Made by a program: the position numbers and the translations under genes. 64,000 bases of DNA, taken from Nostoc linckia FACHB-104 (lineage in GTDB: Bacteria > Cyanobacteriota > Cyanobacteriia > Cyanobacteriales > Nostocaceae). Shown here in pieces: positions 54,364-64,000 of this stretch; position 1 is the first letter of the stretch, and each line of letters opens with the position of its first letter. Under the pieces are notes generated by a model that saw only the letters and a list, made by a program, of their open reading frames with translations, was not told where the DNA came from and made no database searches. The DNA lies in assembly GCF_014696615.1 (NCBI RefSeq), contig NZ_JACJQJ010000005.1:154300-218299 (forward strand). Direction: 5' to 3'.

Positions 54364-56061
54364 TCAAGATTCCGCAATTTTTGTATTTTCGATTTTTGGC
54401 TTCTGGATAGCAGGAAACTGGGCTTCGGTTTGAGTATGCAGTAATAAACCATACTCCAGCCCTTCAACCACGGCTTGATAGGAAGCCTCTAAAATATTTG
54501 TCGAAACGCCTACTGTTGTCCAGCGTTGATGACCATTACCTGATTCTATCAATGCCCGGGTTTTAGCTGCTGTACCTGTGTGTCCATTGAGGATACGGAC
54601 TTTGTAATCTGTCAACTCAAAATCGGCAATTTGGGGATAAAAGTTTAACAGCGCTTTGCGTAAAGCCGCATCTAAAGCTGCCACAGGGCCATTCCCTTCG
54701 GCTGCCTCTAAAATATTTTTACCATTAACAGCTACTTTAATTGTCGCCAGAGCGCTGCTGCTTGCCTTACCCTCAATTAAGTCGCAGTGTACCTGAAAAC
54801 CTTTAACTTCAAAAAACTGGGGACGATTACCTAAGGCTTCGTGCATTAACAGGGCAAAACTCGCCTCTGCGGCTTCAAATTGATAGCCCTCACTCTCCAA
54901 ATCCTTCATTTTTTGGAGAATTTGCCTGGCTTCTGGTTGATTTGGATCTAATTCAATGCCAAAAGTTCGGGCTTTGGCTAACACATTACTTAGTCCAGAT
55001 TGTTCAGAAATGACTATGCGTCGGCGGTTCCCTACTTGTTCAGGCTGAATGTGTTCGTAAGTTAGGGGATTGCGTTCTACTGCGGATACATGAATACCGC
55101 CTTTGTGAGCAAATGCTGATCTACCCACAAATGGTGCGTGTTCATCAGGAGCCAGATTTACCACCTCGCTAACAAAGCGACTGGCTTCTGTAAGTTGTGC
55201 TAGCTCGTCTTCACCGATACAGCTATAACCTAACTTCAACTGTAAATTGGGAATTAAAGAACAAAGATTAGCATTACCACAACGTTCACCATAACCATTC
55301 ACTGTACCTTGTACCATTGTTGCCCCAGCCATGACAGCAGCTAAAGCATTAGCCACAGCCATATCGGAATCATTATGAGTGTGAATGCCAATTTGGGGGA
55401 TTGTGCTTTGTCCTGTGTCATTTGTCATTGGTTTTTGACTAAGGACAAATGACAAATGACTATTGACTGCTTGGACAATTTGGCTTACTTCATGAGGTAA
55501 CGCCCCGCCATTGGTATCGCAGAGAACTAGCCATTCTGCACCAGATGCGATCGCAGTCTCTAATGTCTGTAAGGCATAATCAGGGTTGTGCTTGTAGCCA
55601 TCAAACCAATGTTCGGCATCATAGATTACACGTCGCCCTTGGCTGCGAAGGTACTCAATCGTATCGCGGATCATCGCCAAATTTTCTTCTAATGTTGTTT
55701 TCAGCCCGGCTGTGACGTGTAAATCCCAAGACTTGCCAAAAATTGTCACCCAACGACTACCAGAAGCCAGAATTGCTTGCAGCATTGGTTCAGCCGCAGC
55801 AGTGGTGTTGGGGCGGCGTGTGGAACAAAATGCGACAATTTCTGCTTGTTTGAGCGGATCTTCCTGAAGTTGCCAGAAGAATTGTACATCCTTTGGATTG
55901 GCACCAGGCCAACCACCTTCAATAAAGGGAATTCCCAATTGATCTAGTCTCTTGGCGATGCGTAACTTGTCTTCTATAGACACAGACAGCCCTTCACGCT
56001 GAGTACCATCCCGTAGCGTAGTGTCATAAAGCCAAATTTGAGGTGAGGGATTTTTGGTCAT
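54364..56061 (-). CDS. cimA: (R)-citramalate synthase (LeuA/CimA family)
   Basis: Predicted 565-residue DRE-TIM enzyme that condenses pyruvate and acetyl-CoA to citramalate, the threonine-independent route to isoleucine. The signature LYDTTLRDGTQREG begins near residue 12; GGWPGANPKD is typical of the CimA-type subfamily; GIHTHNDSDMAVANALAAV and GTVNGYGERCGNANL bind metal and substrate. The LeuA-type allosteric domain spans about 425-545. A 20-residue segment before GIHTHND is encoded by an inverted GTCATTTGTC repeat and is not expected in the family. Start at ATG 56061; an upstream in-frame ATG at 56103 is less likely. Confidence 0.88.
   Translation of the reverse strand: MTKNPSPQIWLYDTTLRDGTQREGLSVSIEDKLRIAKRLDQLGIPFIEGGWPGANPKDVQFFWQLQEDPLKQAEIVAFCSTRRPNTTAAAEPMLQAILASGSRWVTIFGKSWDLHVTAGLKTTLEENLAMIRDTIEYLRSQGRRVIYDAEHWFDGYKHNPDYALQTLETAIASGAEWLVLCDTNGGALPHEVSQIVQAVNSHLSFVLSQKPMTNDTGQSTIPQIGIHTHNDSDMAVANALAAVMAGATMVQGTVNGYGERCGNANLCSLIPNLQLKLGYSCIGEDELAQLTEASRFVSEVVNLAPDEHAPFVGRSAFAHKGGIHVSAVERNPLTYEHIQPEQVGNRRRIVISEQSGLSNVLAKARTFGIELDPNQPEARQILQKMKDLESEGYQFEAAEASFALLMHEALGNRPQFFEVKGFQVHCDLIEGKASSSALATIKVAVNGKNILEAAEGNGPVAALDAALRKALLNFYPQIADFELTDYKVRILNGHTGTAAKTRALIESGNGHQRWTTVGVSTNILEASYQAVVEGLEYGLLLHTQTEAQFPAIQKPKIENTKIAES
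55417..55460. repeat. inverted heptamer repeat inside cimA
   Basis: GTCATTTGTCATT (55417-55429) and GACAAATGAC (55444-55453, continued to 55460) are inverted copies of a spacer-type STRR unit; they are translated in frame in cimA. Confidence 0.7.
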
Positions 56062-56562
56062 AAAACTGGAACATTTGAGACAACTTTTCAAGCGATGTGC
56101 CAATATACAACAAAAAGCCAGTTTGGTAATTCAACAATGCCTAACGTACTAACTCAAAATCAAAGTGATGAGTGTATGCGATCGCCAAAGCAGGTGATTT
56201 GGCCCCAAGGTTTACTGGCAGGCCTTGGTAAAATAGTGTCCATTGCCGAACCAAATAACGACAAACTTTGCTGCAATATGGTATTGACCTCTACAATGGC
56301 GGTGTTTAGCGAATCAGCTGTCACCGAATTGTGGCAGATGTAGTAGCTGTAAAGTTAAGGTAGAAGGCGAAGTATCAGCAGCGAATCGGCGCACTAAACG
56401 CAGTGTTCGCTTCCTCCCCATTCTCCTACAACAGACCTGCGTTTCGCCTGACATACTGACTGAGGTTTTATGGCAATCAATAACAGAGAAACAAAATTTG
56501 ATAGATTTTGGTAATTTCTCAAATCTAGTGGACAACCAAAGGTTAACAAGGAGCAAAACAAG
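56062..56562. other. 500-bp intergenic region between divergent genes
   Basis: Apart from a questionable 82-codon frame at 56095-56343 I see nothing. It must contain the promoters of cimA and of the small membrane protein gene; neither is evident. Confidence 0.4.
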
Positions 56563-56928
56563 ATGGGTAGATGGACACCGTTAATTCTGATGGCTGGAGG
56601 CTTGGCGATATTGTTGGGTACATTGCTAGGCATCAACTTTCCTATGGGCGGACAAAGCGCCAGCGTTCCACCAGGCGGTAGAACCTCAAAAGTCCTCCCA
56701 GCTAATATTAATGTTAATAGCACAGCTGCGGGTAGGAATAACGGTTCAACCACAGAAAGCCAACGCAGCGTTGCTCAAAATAATAACTCAACTGAGGAAT
56801 CAACCTCAGAGACAGAAAGTTCTGCCGACACAAATACTACAGAAGCGCAATCCACAGACACCCAATCCACAGACAGCCAATCTACCAGTAATAATGAAAA
56901 CTCTCAACCTATTCGTGCATTGTGGTAG
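56563..56928 (+). CDS. membrane-anchored low-complexity protein, unknown
   Basis: Predicted 121-residue protein with one N-terminal transmembrane helix (PLILMAGGLAILLGTLLGI) and a Ser/Thr/Asn/Gln-rich tail that ends QPIRALW. AAGGAG lies about 9 nt before ATG 56563, so the frame is well supported. The acidic tail is probably disordered, on the outer side. Function unknown. Confidence 0.7.
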   Translation: MGRWTPLILMAGGLAILLGTLLGINFPMGGQSASVPPGGRTSKVLPANINVNSTAAGRNNGSTTESQRSVAQNNNSTEESTSETESSADTNTTEAQSTDTQSTDSQSTSNNENSQPIRALW

Positions 56929-56935
56929 AGGTTGC

Positions 56936-57046
56936 TAGTTATTGGTTACGAGTTATAAGTTATAAGTGATGAGTTATTAGTTATGAGTTGTTAGTTATGT
57001 ACTAATAATAAATGGCTAATAATGTATGACTAATGACTAATGACTA
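56936..57046. repeat. GAGTTAT/GACTAAT repeats overlapping the thiOG start
   Basis: Imperfect heptamers run into the start of the next gene: the final ATGACTA unit supplies the start codon and first residues of ThiO-ThiG. Confidence 0.7.
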
Positions 57047-59019
57047 GTGACATTTTAATTATTGGCGGTGGCGTTATTGGCTTAGCGATCGCCGTGGAAC
57101 TGAAACTGCGCGGGGCAAATGTCACCGTGCTTTGCCGTGATTTTAACGCCGCCGCTAGCCATGCGGCGGCTGGGATGTTAGCGCCAGATGCCGAAAACAT
57201 CTCAGATCAAGCGATGTACGATCTATGCTGGCGATCGCGTGCTTTATATTCAGACTGGACGCGCAAACTTGAAGAATTAACTGGCTTATCCACACTTTAC
57301 TGGCCTTGTGGAATTTTAGCACCCGTTTATGAAGAGAGCGGGGGAGAAATTAAATCAACTGTAGCCTCTGCGCGGGAATCACCTGCTTACTGGTTGGATA
57401 AAACCGCAATTGGGCAATATCAGCCCGGATTGTCGTCAGCAGTAGTAGGTGGTTGGTGGTATCCTGAAGATGCCCAAGTTGACAATCGCGCATTAGCAAG
57501 GGTTTTATGGGCTGCTGCAGAATCTCTCGGCGTGGAACTCAAAGATGGGGTTACCGTTGAAGGATTGTTACAGCAGCAAGGTAAAGTATTGGGTGTACAA
57601 ACTAGTGCTGGGGTAATGCGCGCTGCCCATTATGTATTAGCTACAGGTGCTTGGGCAAATGAATTATTGCCGCTTCCTGTACGCCCAGTTAAAGGACAAA
57701 TGGTCAGGTTGCGTGTGCCGGACGCTGTGTCAGAATTACCTTTAAAACGGATTTTATTTGGTGAAAATACTTACATAGTTCCGAGAAGGAATCGCACAAT
57801 TATTATTGGCGCGACTAGCGAAGATGTGGGTTTTACTCCCCATAACACCCCCGTAGGTATTCAAAAATTACTCCAACAAGCTACCCGCCTGTATCCGCAA
57901 TTACAAGATTATCCCATCGAAGAAATTTGGTGGGGATTTCGCCCTGCTACCCCTGATGAATTACCCATTCTGGGAACTAGCCCCTGTAAAAATTTAACCT
58001 TGGCAGTTGGTCATTATCGCAATGGCATTCTGCTAGCACCAATCACTGCAGCCTTAATTGCCGATTTGATCTCAGAACAAAAATCTGATCCTTTACTATC
58101 TCATTTTAACTATTCCCGTTTTCTTGCTCAAACATCTACCTCCACATCCATGCTCACTCACTCGGCTAATTTCTCCAATGGACATCATGCCATTGTTGCT
58201 TTAGATAACTCAGCATTAACTAATCTAGATTCACCACTGACAATTGCTGGTAAAACCTTCAAATCTCGCCTCATGACTGGTACAGGGAAGTACCGCAGCA
58301 TTGAAGAAATGCAGCAAAGCATCGCTGCTAGTGAGTGCCAAATTGTGACTGTCGCCGTGCGGCGCGTACAAACCAAAGCACCAGGACATGAAGGTTTAGC
58401 CGAAGCACTCGATTGGCAGAAAATTTGGATGTTACCCAACACTGCAGGTTGTCAAACCGCAGAAGAAGCTATTCGGGTAGCGCGTTTAGGGCGCGAAATG
58501 GCGAAACTATTAGGACAAGAAGATAATAATTTCATCAAACTAGAAGTGATCCCCGATCCGAAATATTTGCTTCCAGATCCCATTGGCACATTGCAAGCCG
58601 CAGAAAAACTAGTTAAAGAAGGCTTTGCTGTATTACCTTACATCAACGCTGACCCAATGTTAGCCAAGCGCTTAGAAGAAGTCGGTTGCGCTACAGTCAT
58701 GCCTTTAGCATCTCCCATTGGTTCAGGACAAGGATTGAAGACAACCGCCAATATTCAAATCATCATTGAAAACGCTCGCATACCTGTAGTAGTAGATGCT
58801 GGTATAGGAGCGCCCTCAGAAGCAGCACAGGCAATGGAATTAGGTGCAGATGCCTTATTAATTAATAGCGCGATCGCACTTGCTAATAATCCAGCTGCAA
58901 TGGCTAGGGCAATGAATCTCGCCGCAGTCGCCGGTCGTCTCGCATATCTAGCTGGTAGAATGCCCATCAAAGATTACGCCAGTGCTAGTTCACCACTCAC
59001 AGGGACTATTAGTAGTTAG
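57040..59019 (+). CDS. thiOG: ThiO-ThiG fusion: glycine oxidase and thiazole synthase
   Basis: Predicted 659-residue bifunctional enzyme of thiamine synthesis. Residues 1-355 are a FAD-dependent glycine oxidase ([19 protein letters not shown] at the N-terminus, [11 protein letters not shown]) that makes iminoglycine. Residues 395-650 are ThiG ([28 protein letters not shown] with the lysine region for DXP binding, [10 protein letters not shown]), which forms the thiazole ring. The fusion passes the unstable imine directly and is known in cyanobacteria. The start codon lies inside a heptamer repeat. No TPP riboswitch pattern is visible upstream. Confidence 0.93.
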   Translation: MTSDILIIGGGVIGLAIAVELKLRGANVTVLCRDFNAAASHAAAGMLAPDAENISDQAMYDLCWRSRALYSDWTRKLEELTGLSTLYWPCGILAPVYEESGGEIKSTVASARESPAYWLDKTAIGQYQPGLSSAVVGGWWYPEDAQVDNRALARVLWAAAESLGVELKDGVTVEGLLQQQGKVLGVQTSAGVMRAAHYVLATGAWANELLPLPVRPVKGQMVRLRVPDAVSELPLKRILFGENTYIVPRRNRTIIIGATSEDVGFTPHNTPVGIQKLLQQATRLYPQLQDYPIEEIWWGFRPATPDELPILGTSPCKNLTLAVGHYRNGILLAPITAALIADLISEQKSDPLLSHFNYSRFLAQTSTSTSMLTHSANFSNGHHAIVALDNSALTNLDSPLTIAGKTFKSRLMTGTGKYRSIEEMQQSIAASECQIVTVAVRRVQTKAPGHEGLAEALDWQKIWMLPNTAGCQTAEEAIRVARLGREMAKLLGQEDNNFIKLEVIPDPKYLLPDPIGTLQAAEKLVKEGFAVLPYINADPMLAKRLEEVGCATVMPLASPIGSGQGLKTTANIQIIIENARIPVVVDAGIGAPSEAAQAMELGADALLINSAIALANNPAAMARAMNLAAVAGRLAYLAGRMPIKDYASASSPLTGTISS

Positions 59020-59020
59020 G

Positions 59021-59113
59021 GATTGGGGATTGGGAAAAAGCAGGGAGCAGGGAGCAGGGGGGAAAATAAAAAACACCAATTACCCATTACCCATTCCCCA
59101 TTACCCATGCCCA
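59021..59113. repeat. GGGATTG, GGGAGCA and CCCATTA repeat blocks
   Basis: Three small STRR blocks in the gap after thiOG. Confidence 0.8.
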
Positions 59114-59190
59114 ATACTTGACGACAACCTCTAAAGCACGGCACACTTAGTACAAAAGTTCCAGTGGATGTAAAGCTGGAGGTCTTAAAA

Positions 59191-60687
59191 ATGACTACTG
59201 CCTTAAGTTGCCGCAATTACATCAACGGTGAATGGTTGAGTGCTTTAGGGGAAGCCACCTTAGAAAGTCGCAACCCTGCTGATAAAAATGAAGTTGTTGC
59301 TACCTTCCCCCGTTCCTTAACAGATGATGTTAACAAAGCAGTAGCCGCCGCCCGTCAAGCTTACCGCAGTTGGCGACAAGTTCCAGCCCCAGCGAGATCT
59401 GAGTATATTTTTCGCGTCGGGGAAATATTACTTCAGCACAAAGAAGAACTCGCTCAGTTAATCAGCCGTGAAATGGGTAAACCGCTAACTGAAGCTAGAG
59501 GCGATGTGCAAGAAGGTATTGACTGCGCCTTTTACAGTGCCGGCGAAGGGCGGCGATTATTCGGGCAAACCACACCTTCAGAAATGCCTAATAAATTTGC
59601 CATGACGGTGAGAATGCCAATAGGGGTATGTGCTTTAATTACTCCTTGGAATTTCCCAGTGGCAATTCCTTGCTGGAAAGCTATGCCAGCATTGGTATGT
59701 GGTAATACCGTAATCCTCAAACCTGCTGAAGATACCCCAGCTTGTGCAACTAAATTAGTTGAGATTTTTGCCGCCGCAGGTTTACCACCTGGGGTAATTA
59801 ACTTAGTGCATGGTGTGGGAGAAGAAGCCGGTAAAGCCTTAGTCGAGCATCCTGATGTGGATTTAGTATCTTTTACTGGTTCTTCCGAAACAGGTGCATT
59901 TGTGGGCGCGACTTGCGGACGTACTCACAAGCGTGTTTGCTTGGAAATGGGTGGTAAAAATGCCCAAGTTGTCATGGAAGATGCTGATTTGGAACTGGCG
60001 CTAGATGGTGCTGTTTGGGGAGCCTTTGGTACAACTGGGCAAAGATGTACAGCTACTAGCCGTTTAATTTTGCATCGTGATATCAAAGAAAAATTTACTG
60101 CCATGCTTTACGAGCGTACCAGCAAATTACGCTTAGGGGCTGGAACTGATCCAGATATAGATATCGGGCCGTTAATTAATGAATCGCAGCTGCAAAGAGT
60201 CAGTAAGTATTTAGATATTGCCCGTGAAGAAGGGGCAAAAGTGTTAATTGGGGGAGAAATTGCCAGCGAGGGGCAATTAAAAAATGGTAACTTCTTTAAA
60301 CCGACAATTTTGGATAATGTTACACCAGAAATGCGGGTTGCCCGTGAAGAGATATTTGGGCCAGTAATCGCATTAATTGAGGTTAGCTCCTTTGAAGAAG
60401 CGATCGCAGTTCTCAATAACACCAATTACGGTCTATCTTCCTCCGTCTACACCCGCGACATCAACCGCGCTTTTACAGCTATGCGCGACATTGAGGCAGG
60501 TATCACTTATATAAATGGCCCAACTATTGGTGCTGAAGTACACTTACCTTTTGGTGGTGTCAAACAAACAGGTAACGGACATAGAGAAGCTGGAACTACT
60601 GCTTTAGATGTTTTCACTGAATGGAAAAGTGTTTATGTTGACTTCTCTGGTAGTTTACAACGCGCCCAAATAGATAACCGTAGTTAA
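59191..60687 (+). CDS. NAD(P)-dependent aldehyde dehydrogenase
   Basis: Predicted 498-residue dehydrogenase. Catalytic Glu is in [11 protein letters not shown] and the nucleophilic Cys in [15 protein letters not shown]-binding [11 protein letters not shown] and SFTGSSETG are present. The C-terminal [27 protein letters not shown] resembles semialdehyde dehydrogenases rather than retinal types. Substrate not predictable. GGAGG at 59178-59182, 8 nt before ATG 59191, sets the start; an in-frame GTG at 59164 is disfavoured. Confidence 0.9.
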   Translation: MTTALSCRNYINGEWLSALGEATLESRNPADKNEVVATFPRSLTDDVNKAVAAARQAYRSWRQVPAPARSEYIFRVGEILLQHKEELAQLISREMGKPLTEARGDVQEGIDCAFYSAGEGRRLFGQTTPSEMPNKFAMTVRMPIGVCALITPWNFPVAIPCWKAMPALVCGNTVILKPAEDTPACATKLVEIFAAAGLPPGVINLVHGVGEEAGKALVEHPDVDLVSFTGSSETGAFVGATCGRTHKRVCLEMGGKNAQVVMEDADLELALDGAVWGAFGTTGQRCTATSRLILHRDIKEKFTAMLYERTSKLRLGAGTDPDIDIGPLINESQLQRVSKYLDIAREEGAKVLIGGEIASEGQLKNGNFFKPTILDNVTPEMRVAREEIFGPVIALIEVSSFEEAIAVLNNTNYGLSSSVYTRDINRAFTAMRDIEAGITYINGPTIGAEVHLPFGGVKQTGNGHREAGTTALDVFTEWKSVYVDFSGSLQRAQIDNRS

Positions 60688-60869
60688 AAAATAGCCTAGT
60701 TCAAATACGATTTAGTTAAGGGAAAAAGGAAAAGAAAATACTTTAACCCTTACCCTTTAACCTTTTCCCCTTTCCCCAAACCCTATTGTGCTTAACTCAG
60801 AAGTATTTAAAGTTCAGGATACCAGCACCAATTTGCTAGGATTTGGATAGATTTTTAGCTGCGTCTAGA

Positions 60870-62102
60870 ATGACTTTCGAGTTTGTCAATTCTTTAATTC
60901 CTGATACTGCACTGTCGGTAGCTGGGTTAACTGACTACATCCGCTTGCTGTTGGAACAAGATCATCAACTGCGACAAGTTTGGGTGACAGGAGAGGTTTC
61001 CAGCGCTAATCACCATCGCAGTGGTTTATTTTTCACCTTGCAAGATCCCGATGGTACAGCTGGAATTAAATGTGTGGCTTGGAATAGTCAATTGGCAAAA
61101 CTGGCGCAAATACCTATTCCCGGTGAGCAATTAATTATTTTAGGTAGTCTCAGGGTTTATCCCCAAAGAGGAGAATATCAGCTATCAGTTTGGCAAGTTT
61201 TACCTGCTGGCGCAGGTTTACAGGCTTTGCGCTATCAACAGTTAAAAAACCGCTTGCTATCTGAAGGGTTATTTGATCCTCAAAGAAAGCTATCGCTTCC
61301 TTCTCACCCTCAAACCATCGCCGTCATCACTTCACCAACGGCTGCGGCTTGGGGTGATATTCAAAGAACCTTGAAACAACGGTATCCAGGGTTACAGGTT
61401 TTATTTTCTCCGGCGACAGTACAAGGTGAGCAAGCGCCAGAATCCATAGTCAAAGCCATTGAACGCGTAGAACGGGATGGCCGCGCCGAGGTGCTAATTT
61501 TATCACGGGGAGGCGGCGCAGTTGAGGAATTAGCTTGCTTTAATGACGAACGAGTAGTGCGATCGCTAGCTAATTGTTCTATACCAGTAATTACTGGGAT
61601 AGGTCATCAACGAGATGAATCTTTAGCCGATTTAGTTGCAGATGTATGTGTACATACTCCCACCGCTGCGGCAGAAATGGTTGTACCAGCATTAGCAGAA
61701 TTGTATACTCAACATCGGCAGCGAGTGGAGGCTTTACATGAGGCAGTACTTTACTCTACGCAAGCTGCTGAACACAAGCTGCGAGTTTTGCAAAATCGGC
61801 TGCAACATTTACGCTTAGATCGACAAGTACAACAAGAAAAGCAAAGGCTAGCTTGGAAGCGTCAACAATTAGTCCAAGTGACAAAAAGGCGATCGCAGCA
61901 AGCCAGCCAACATTTAGAAATGCTACGCCAAAAACTGGTAACTCTTGACCCAAAAGCCGTATTACAGCGTGGTTATGCCGTAGTCAGACAAGAAAATGGT
62001 GCGATCGCTCGAACTGCTGCGGACTTAGCTGTCGGGGATGAGTTATTGATTCAGTTGGCACAGGGAGAAGTTAAAGTGAAAGTGAAAGAAGTAAAAGATT
62101 AG
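60870..62102 (+). CDS. xseA: exodeoxyribonuclease VII large subunit
   Basis: Predicted 410-residue catalytic subunit, which degrades single-stranded DNA. The N-terminal OB fold begins [16 protein letters not shown] and includes [21 protein letters not shown]. The catalytic part has [32 protein letters not shown] and [21 protein letters not shown] long coiled-coil arm near 280-360 binds the small subunit. ATG 60870 is chosen; an in-frame TTG at 60843 is less likely. xseB starts 1 nt after the stop. Confidence 0.95.
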   Translation: MTFEFVNSLIPDTALSVAGLTDYIRLLLEQDHQLRQVWVTGEVSSANHHRSGLFFTLQDPDGTAGIKCVAWNSQLAKLAQIPIPGEQLIILGSLRVYPQRGEYQLSVWQVLPAGAGLQALRYQQLKNRLLSEGLFDPQRKLSLPSHPQTIAVITSPTAAAWGDIQRTLKQRYPGLQVLFSPATVQGEQAPESIVKAIERVERDGRAEVLILSRGGGAVEELACFNDERVVRSLANCSIPVITGIGHQRDESLADLVADVCVHTPTAAAEMVVPALAELYTQHRQRVEALHEAVLYSTQAAEHKLRVLQNRLQHLRLDRQVQQEKQRLAWKRQQLVQVTKRRSQQASQHLEMLRQKLVTLDPKAVLQRGYAVVRQENGAIARTAADLAVGDELLIQLAQGEVKVKVKEVKD

Positions 62103-62103
62103 G

Positions 62104-62337
62104 ATGATTAAACGTAAGAACCCTGCTAATTCTGATGCCCTCACAGCTTGGAATTATGAGGCTAAGGTGGCTGAAATCGAACAAATTATTACTCGTATTG
62201 AGACAGGCGAGTTGGAATTAGAAGCAGTATTTGCACAATTTACAACTGCTGTTGAGAACTTACGTCAATGCGAGAATTTTTTGCAGCAGCGACAGCAGCA
62301 AGTCGATTTGTTAATTGAAACTTTGAATGATGAGTGA
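62104..62337 (+). CDS. xseB: exodeoxyribonuclease VII small subunit
   Basis: Predicted 77-residue helical-hairpin protein with the family pattern [30 protein letters not shown], then [15 protein letters not shown]. It follows xseA with one base between stop and start, so translation is coupled. Several XseB chains bind one XseA in known enzymes. Confidence 0.93.
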   Translation: MIKRKNPANSDALTAWNYEAKVAEIEQIITRIETGELELEAVFAQFTTAVENLRQCENFLQQRQQQVDLLIETLNDE

Positions 62338-62819
62338 ATCACCTAACTAAATCTCAAGTAGCTAGAAAATATTGCTGATTTTTGACTGTTGACTGTTGGC
62401 TAGGAAAGGATAACATTTTTGGGATTGCTGTAACCAGGAATGGAATTTCTGCATTGCTATCTCGCACTAAAAAAGTACGGTGTACTGACCTCTAGTCTAC
62501 GTATTTATTACATTATTTATTCAACTTGGTATTATTTGTGAGACACTACGAATGACCAGTGAGGATGGAAAATAGTAGCTTTTTCTTTCCTGTTAACTAT
62601 CCTGTGGGCTTAGCCTATACCAGAAGAGAGGTTTATTGACATAGGTCAGACAGCCTGATTGACAAATGTCACAATGCCTAGAGGATTAGTATAATTCCGT
62701 CAAATACAGGGTGTAAGAATTAGTTTTTTCGTGTTAAATGGTTGAAGGTTACCAAGAAATCTTGGTTTAACACCAAAGACCGTTTATTTATGTGTGGCAA
62801 TATTTTGTAAGGAGTGAAT
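62338..62819. other. 480-bp intergenic region before the barrel gene
   Basis: A TATAAT box at 62690-62695 lies 125 nt before the barrel gene, but its -35 partner is unclear (TGTCAC at 62668, 16-bp spacer). Nothing else stands out. Confidence 0.4.
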
Positions 62820-63650
62820 GTGAATACTATTATTCGTAAAGCTGTTTTTTGCTTGCCAAGTTTAGCAGCTTGTGCAGTCTTAGGTAGTAGCTTAAATGCT
62901 GTAGCTCAAACAGTAGATTCCTCAAATACTCAGCAGTTTAGTGAAGCTGCTACAACCGTAGCAACTCCCAAGCAATCAACTACTGAACCAGAAGCTACAA
63001 CCCAAAATACCCCTACTCAAACCAATACAAATTTCACCGTTTCGCAGCAATTCCCTAACGCTGCTACACAAGAAACTGCTAATCGCATAGTTACACCTGT
63101 CCCAGGTACAGCAATCACCTCGGCTGCTGGCTTTATCCCCCAAAACTCGGAACCTACCGCTCAACAGTCTACTGCTCAACCAACTACTACTCAAGTAGCA
63201 CAAGCCGATATTGAACCAGGTAGAGCTACCCGTGGTGGTAGAAGCTATATTGGTATTGCAGGTAACATTGGTGTTAGTGGTAGTGACTCTGCTTTAGGTG
63301 ATGGTAACTTTGCTGTCATTAGTAAAGTTGGATTGAGCAATGCTATATCCTTCCGACCAGCAGCAGTTTTGGGTGACAATACCACAATTCTACTTCCCCT
63401 CACCTATGACTTTACCTTTCAGCAGGTAGCAGATCCATTTAGTGAACCCTTACCAATTGCCCCTTACATAGGATTAGGTGCAGCAATTAAAACTGGTGAT
63501 AACTCTGAAACCGCTTTTTTAGTCTCGGGTGGCTTTGATTTTCCTCTCAATACCCAATTCACCGCCACTGCTGCTGTCAATGCTGGCTTCTTTGAAAATA
63601 CTGATATAGGTGTGATGTTAGGCGTTGGCTACAATTTCAGTGGTTTCTAA
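62820..63650 (+). CDS. exported outer-membrane beta-barrel-like protein, unknown
   Basis: Predicted 276-residue protein. A signal peptide (residues 1-30, cleavage after A-V-A) is followed by a Thr/Gln-rich low-complexity region to about 135. The last 140 residues alternate polar and hydrophobic residues (RSYIGIAGNIGVSG, AISFRPAAVLGDNTTILLPLTYDF, YIGLGAAIKTG) and end in Phe, as in outer-membrane barrels. GTG 62820 has AAGGAG 5 nt upstream; GTG 62814 would overlap that site. Function unknown; porin or opacity-type protein possible. Confidence 0.72.
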   Translation: MNTIIRKAVFCLPSLAACAVLGSSLNAVAQTVDSSNTQQFSEAATTVATPKQSTTEPEATTQNTPTQTNTNFTVSQQFPNAATQETANRIVTPVPGTAITSAAGFIPQNSEPTAQQSTAQPTTTQVAQADIEPGRATRGGRSYIGIAGNIGVSGSDSALGDGNFAVISKVGLSNAISFRPAAVLGDNTTILLPLTYDFTFQQVADPFSEPLPIAPYIGLGAAIKTGDNSETAFLVSGGFDFPLNTQFTATAAVNAGFFENTDIGVMLGVGYNFSGF

Positions 63651-63850
63651 GTCAATAAGCTTGGGTTAAGCTCATTAGTGATTGATTTGTCACTTAATTA
63701 CAAAAGCCAGAAGAATTGGGGGATTCTCCCCCAAACCCCCGATTGGGTGACGGTTGCGTCCCCCAAACCCCCTCCAAAATTATTGTTCGGTTTTTTTGTT
63801 GAGCAACTAGTTTTTTGGTTTTGTTATCAATAAATTTTTTTAACTGAACC
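63651..63850 (-). repeat. long dispersed repeat, copy B
   Basis: Reverse-complement copy of 45102-45386, without the 87-bp insert. It starts directly after the barrel gene stop and includes the strong hairpin TTGGGGGA / TCCCCCAA (63716-63734), which could end its transcript. Confidence 0.8.
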
Positions 63851-63900
63851 GTATTGGTTTCTAAGTCAAATTTCTGAGCAATTAATGCACCACCAATAAC

Positions 63901-64000
63901 TTATACAAATTCTCCAAAATTCAGCAACAGATCCAAACTCAAAAACCCTTGCTACATATAGCTTTCTTAATTTTGAATTTTGCGGAAAGTCTGAGCGGAG
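63901..64000 (-). mobile_element. second copy of the 87-bp MITE-like element (degraded ends)
   Basis: On the minus strand the inner segment from TATATGTAGCAAGGG to GAATTTTGGAGAATT is nearly identical to the element at 45146-45232, but the ends have changed (TTGTATAA). It runs to the window edge. Confidence 0.65.

Noticed and set aside
56095..56343. Plus-strand frame of 82 codons between cimA and the small membrane gene
   Set aside because: No ribosome site, no recognisable family, odd composition, and its first bases overlap the region just before cimA; I treat it as chance.
62659..62695. TTGACA and TATAAT as a promoter for the barrel gene
   Set aside because: The spacer is 25 bp, too long for a sigma-70 type promoter; only the -10 box remains plausible.

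Overview
The window looks like chromosomal DNA of a filamentous, probably heterocyst-forming cyanobacterium (Nostoc/Calothrix/Tolypothrix type). The reasons are the very frequent octamer GCGATCGC (HIP1), many blocks of short heptamer repeats (STRR type), a ThiO-ThiG fusion, a CruA/CruP-like cyclase, and a cnaT-ntcB nitrate-regulation pair. About 47 protein genes, one decayed gene and a probable replication origin can be supported. I saw no tRNA, rRNA, CRISPR array, prophage or intact transposase.

Layout. 1-3.6 kb: end of an unknown gene, a glutathionyl-hydroquinone reductase-like protein, a small lipoprotein, a BON protein and a secreted TPR protein. 3.8-15.3 kb: a Wzx/Wzy exopolysaccharide locus. 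Its minus arm carries Wzc-type tyrosine kinase, FkbM methyltransferase, flippase, GT4, polymerase and GT2; its plus arm carries the initiating sugar-phosphate transferase and a GalE-like epimerase. 15.3-25.2 kb: pgsA, a Uma2 gene relic, a secreted TPR-CHAT protein, aspA, a DUF362 protein, a small membrane protein, ppa, panD and a metallo-beta-lactamase-fold protein that has lost its metal-binding motif. 25.2-29.7 kb: cnaT, ntcB (behind a textbook NtcA-activated promoter), a HEAT-repeat protein and a Rieske protein. 29.9-37.5 kb: a two-partner secretion pair whose exoprotein ends in a CHAT protease domain.

37.9-44.8 kb: dhaL and dhaK separated by a divergent secreted beta-helix gene. dhaK lies behind a flavin-oxidase-like gene and a GST, which face a TetR regulator across two copies of a 16-bp operator; a peptide deformylase follows. 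45.5-51.5 kb: a Deg-type lipoprotein protease, dnaA, a cluster of DnaA boxes that is a good oriC candidate, and a coiled-coil protein. 51.6-63.7 kb: the CruA/CruP-like cyclase, a citramalate synthase, thiOG, an aldehyde dehydrogenase, xseA-xseB and an outer-membrane barrel protein.

The most interesting signals are: (1) the TPS exoprotein carrying Ig-like repeats and a CHAT protease; (2) several families of small palindromic mobile-like elements, one of which sits against the stop codons of three different genes, another with a target duplication whose unoccupied site is visible elsewhere in the window; (3) repeat DNA that has become part of coding sequence in at least three genes; (4) the NtcA promoter of ntcB and the absence of the nirA operon from the place where I would expect it; (5) an inverted repeat pair that brackets the dnaA/oriC segment.
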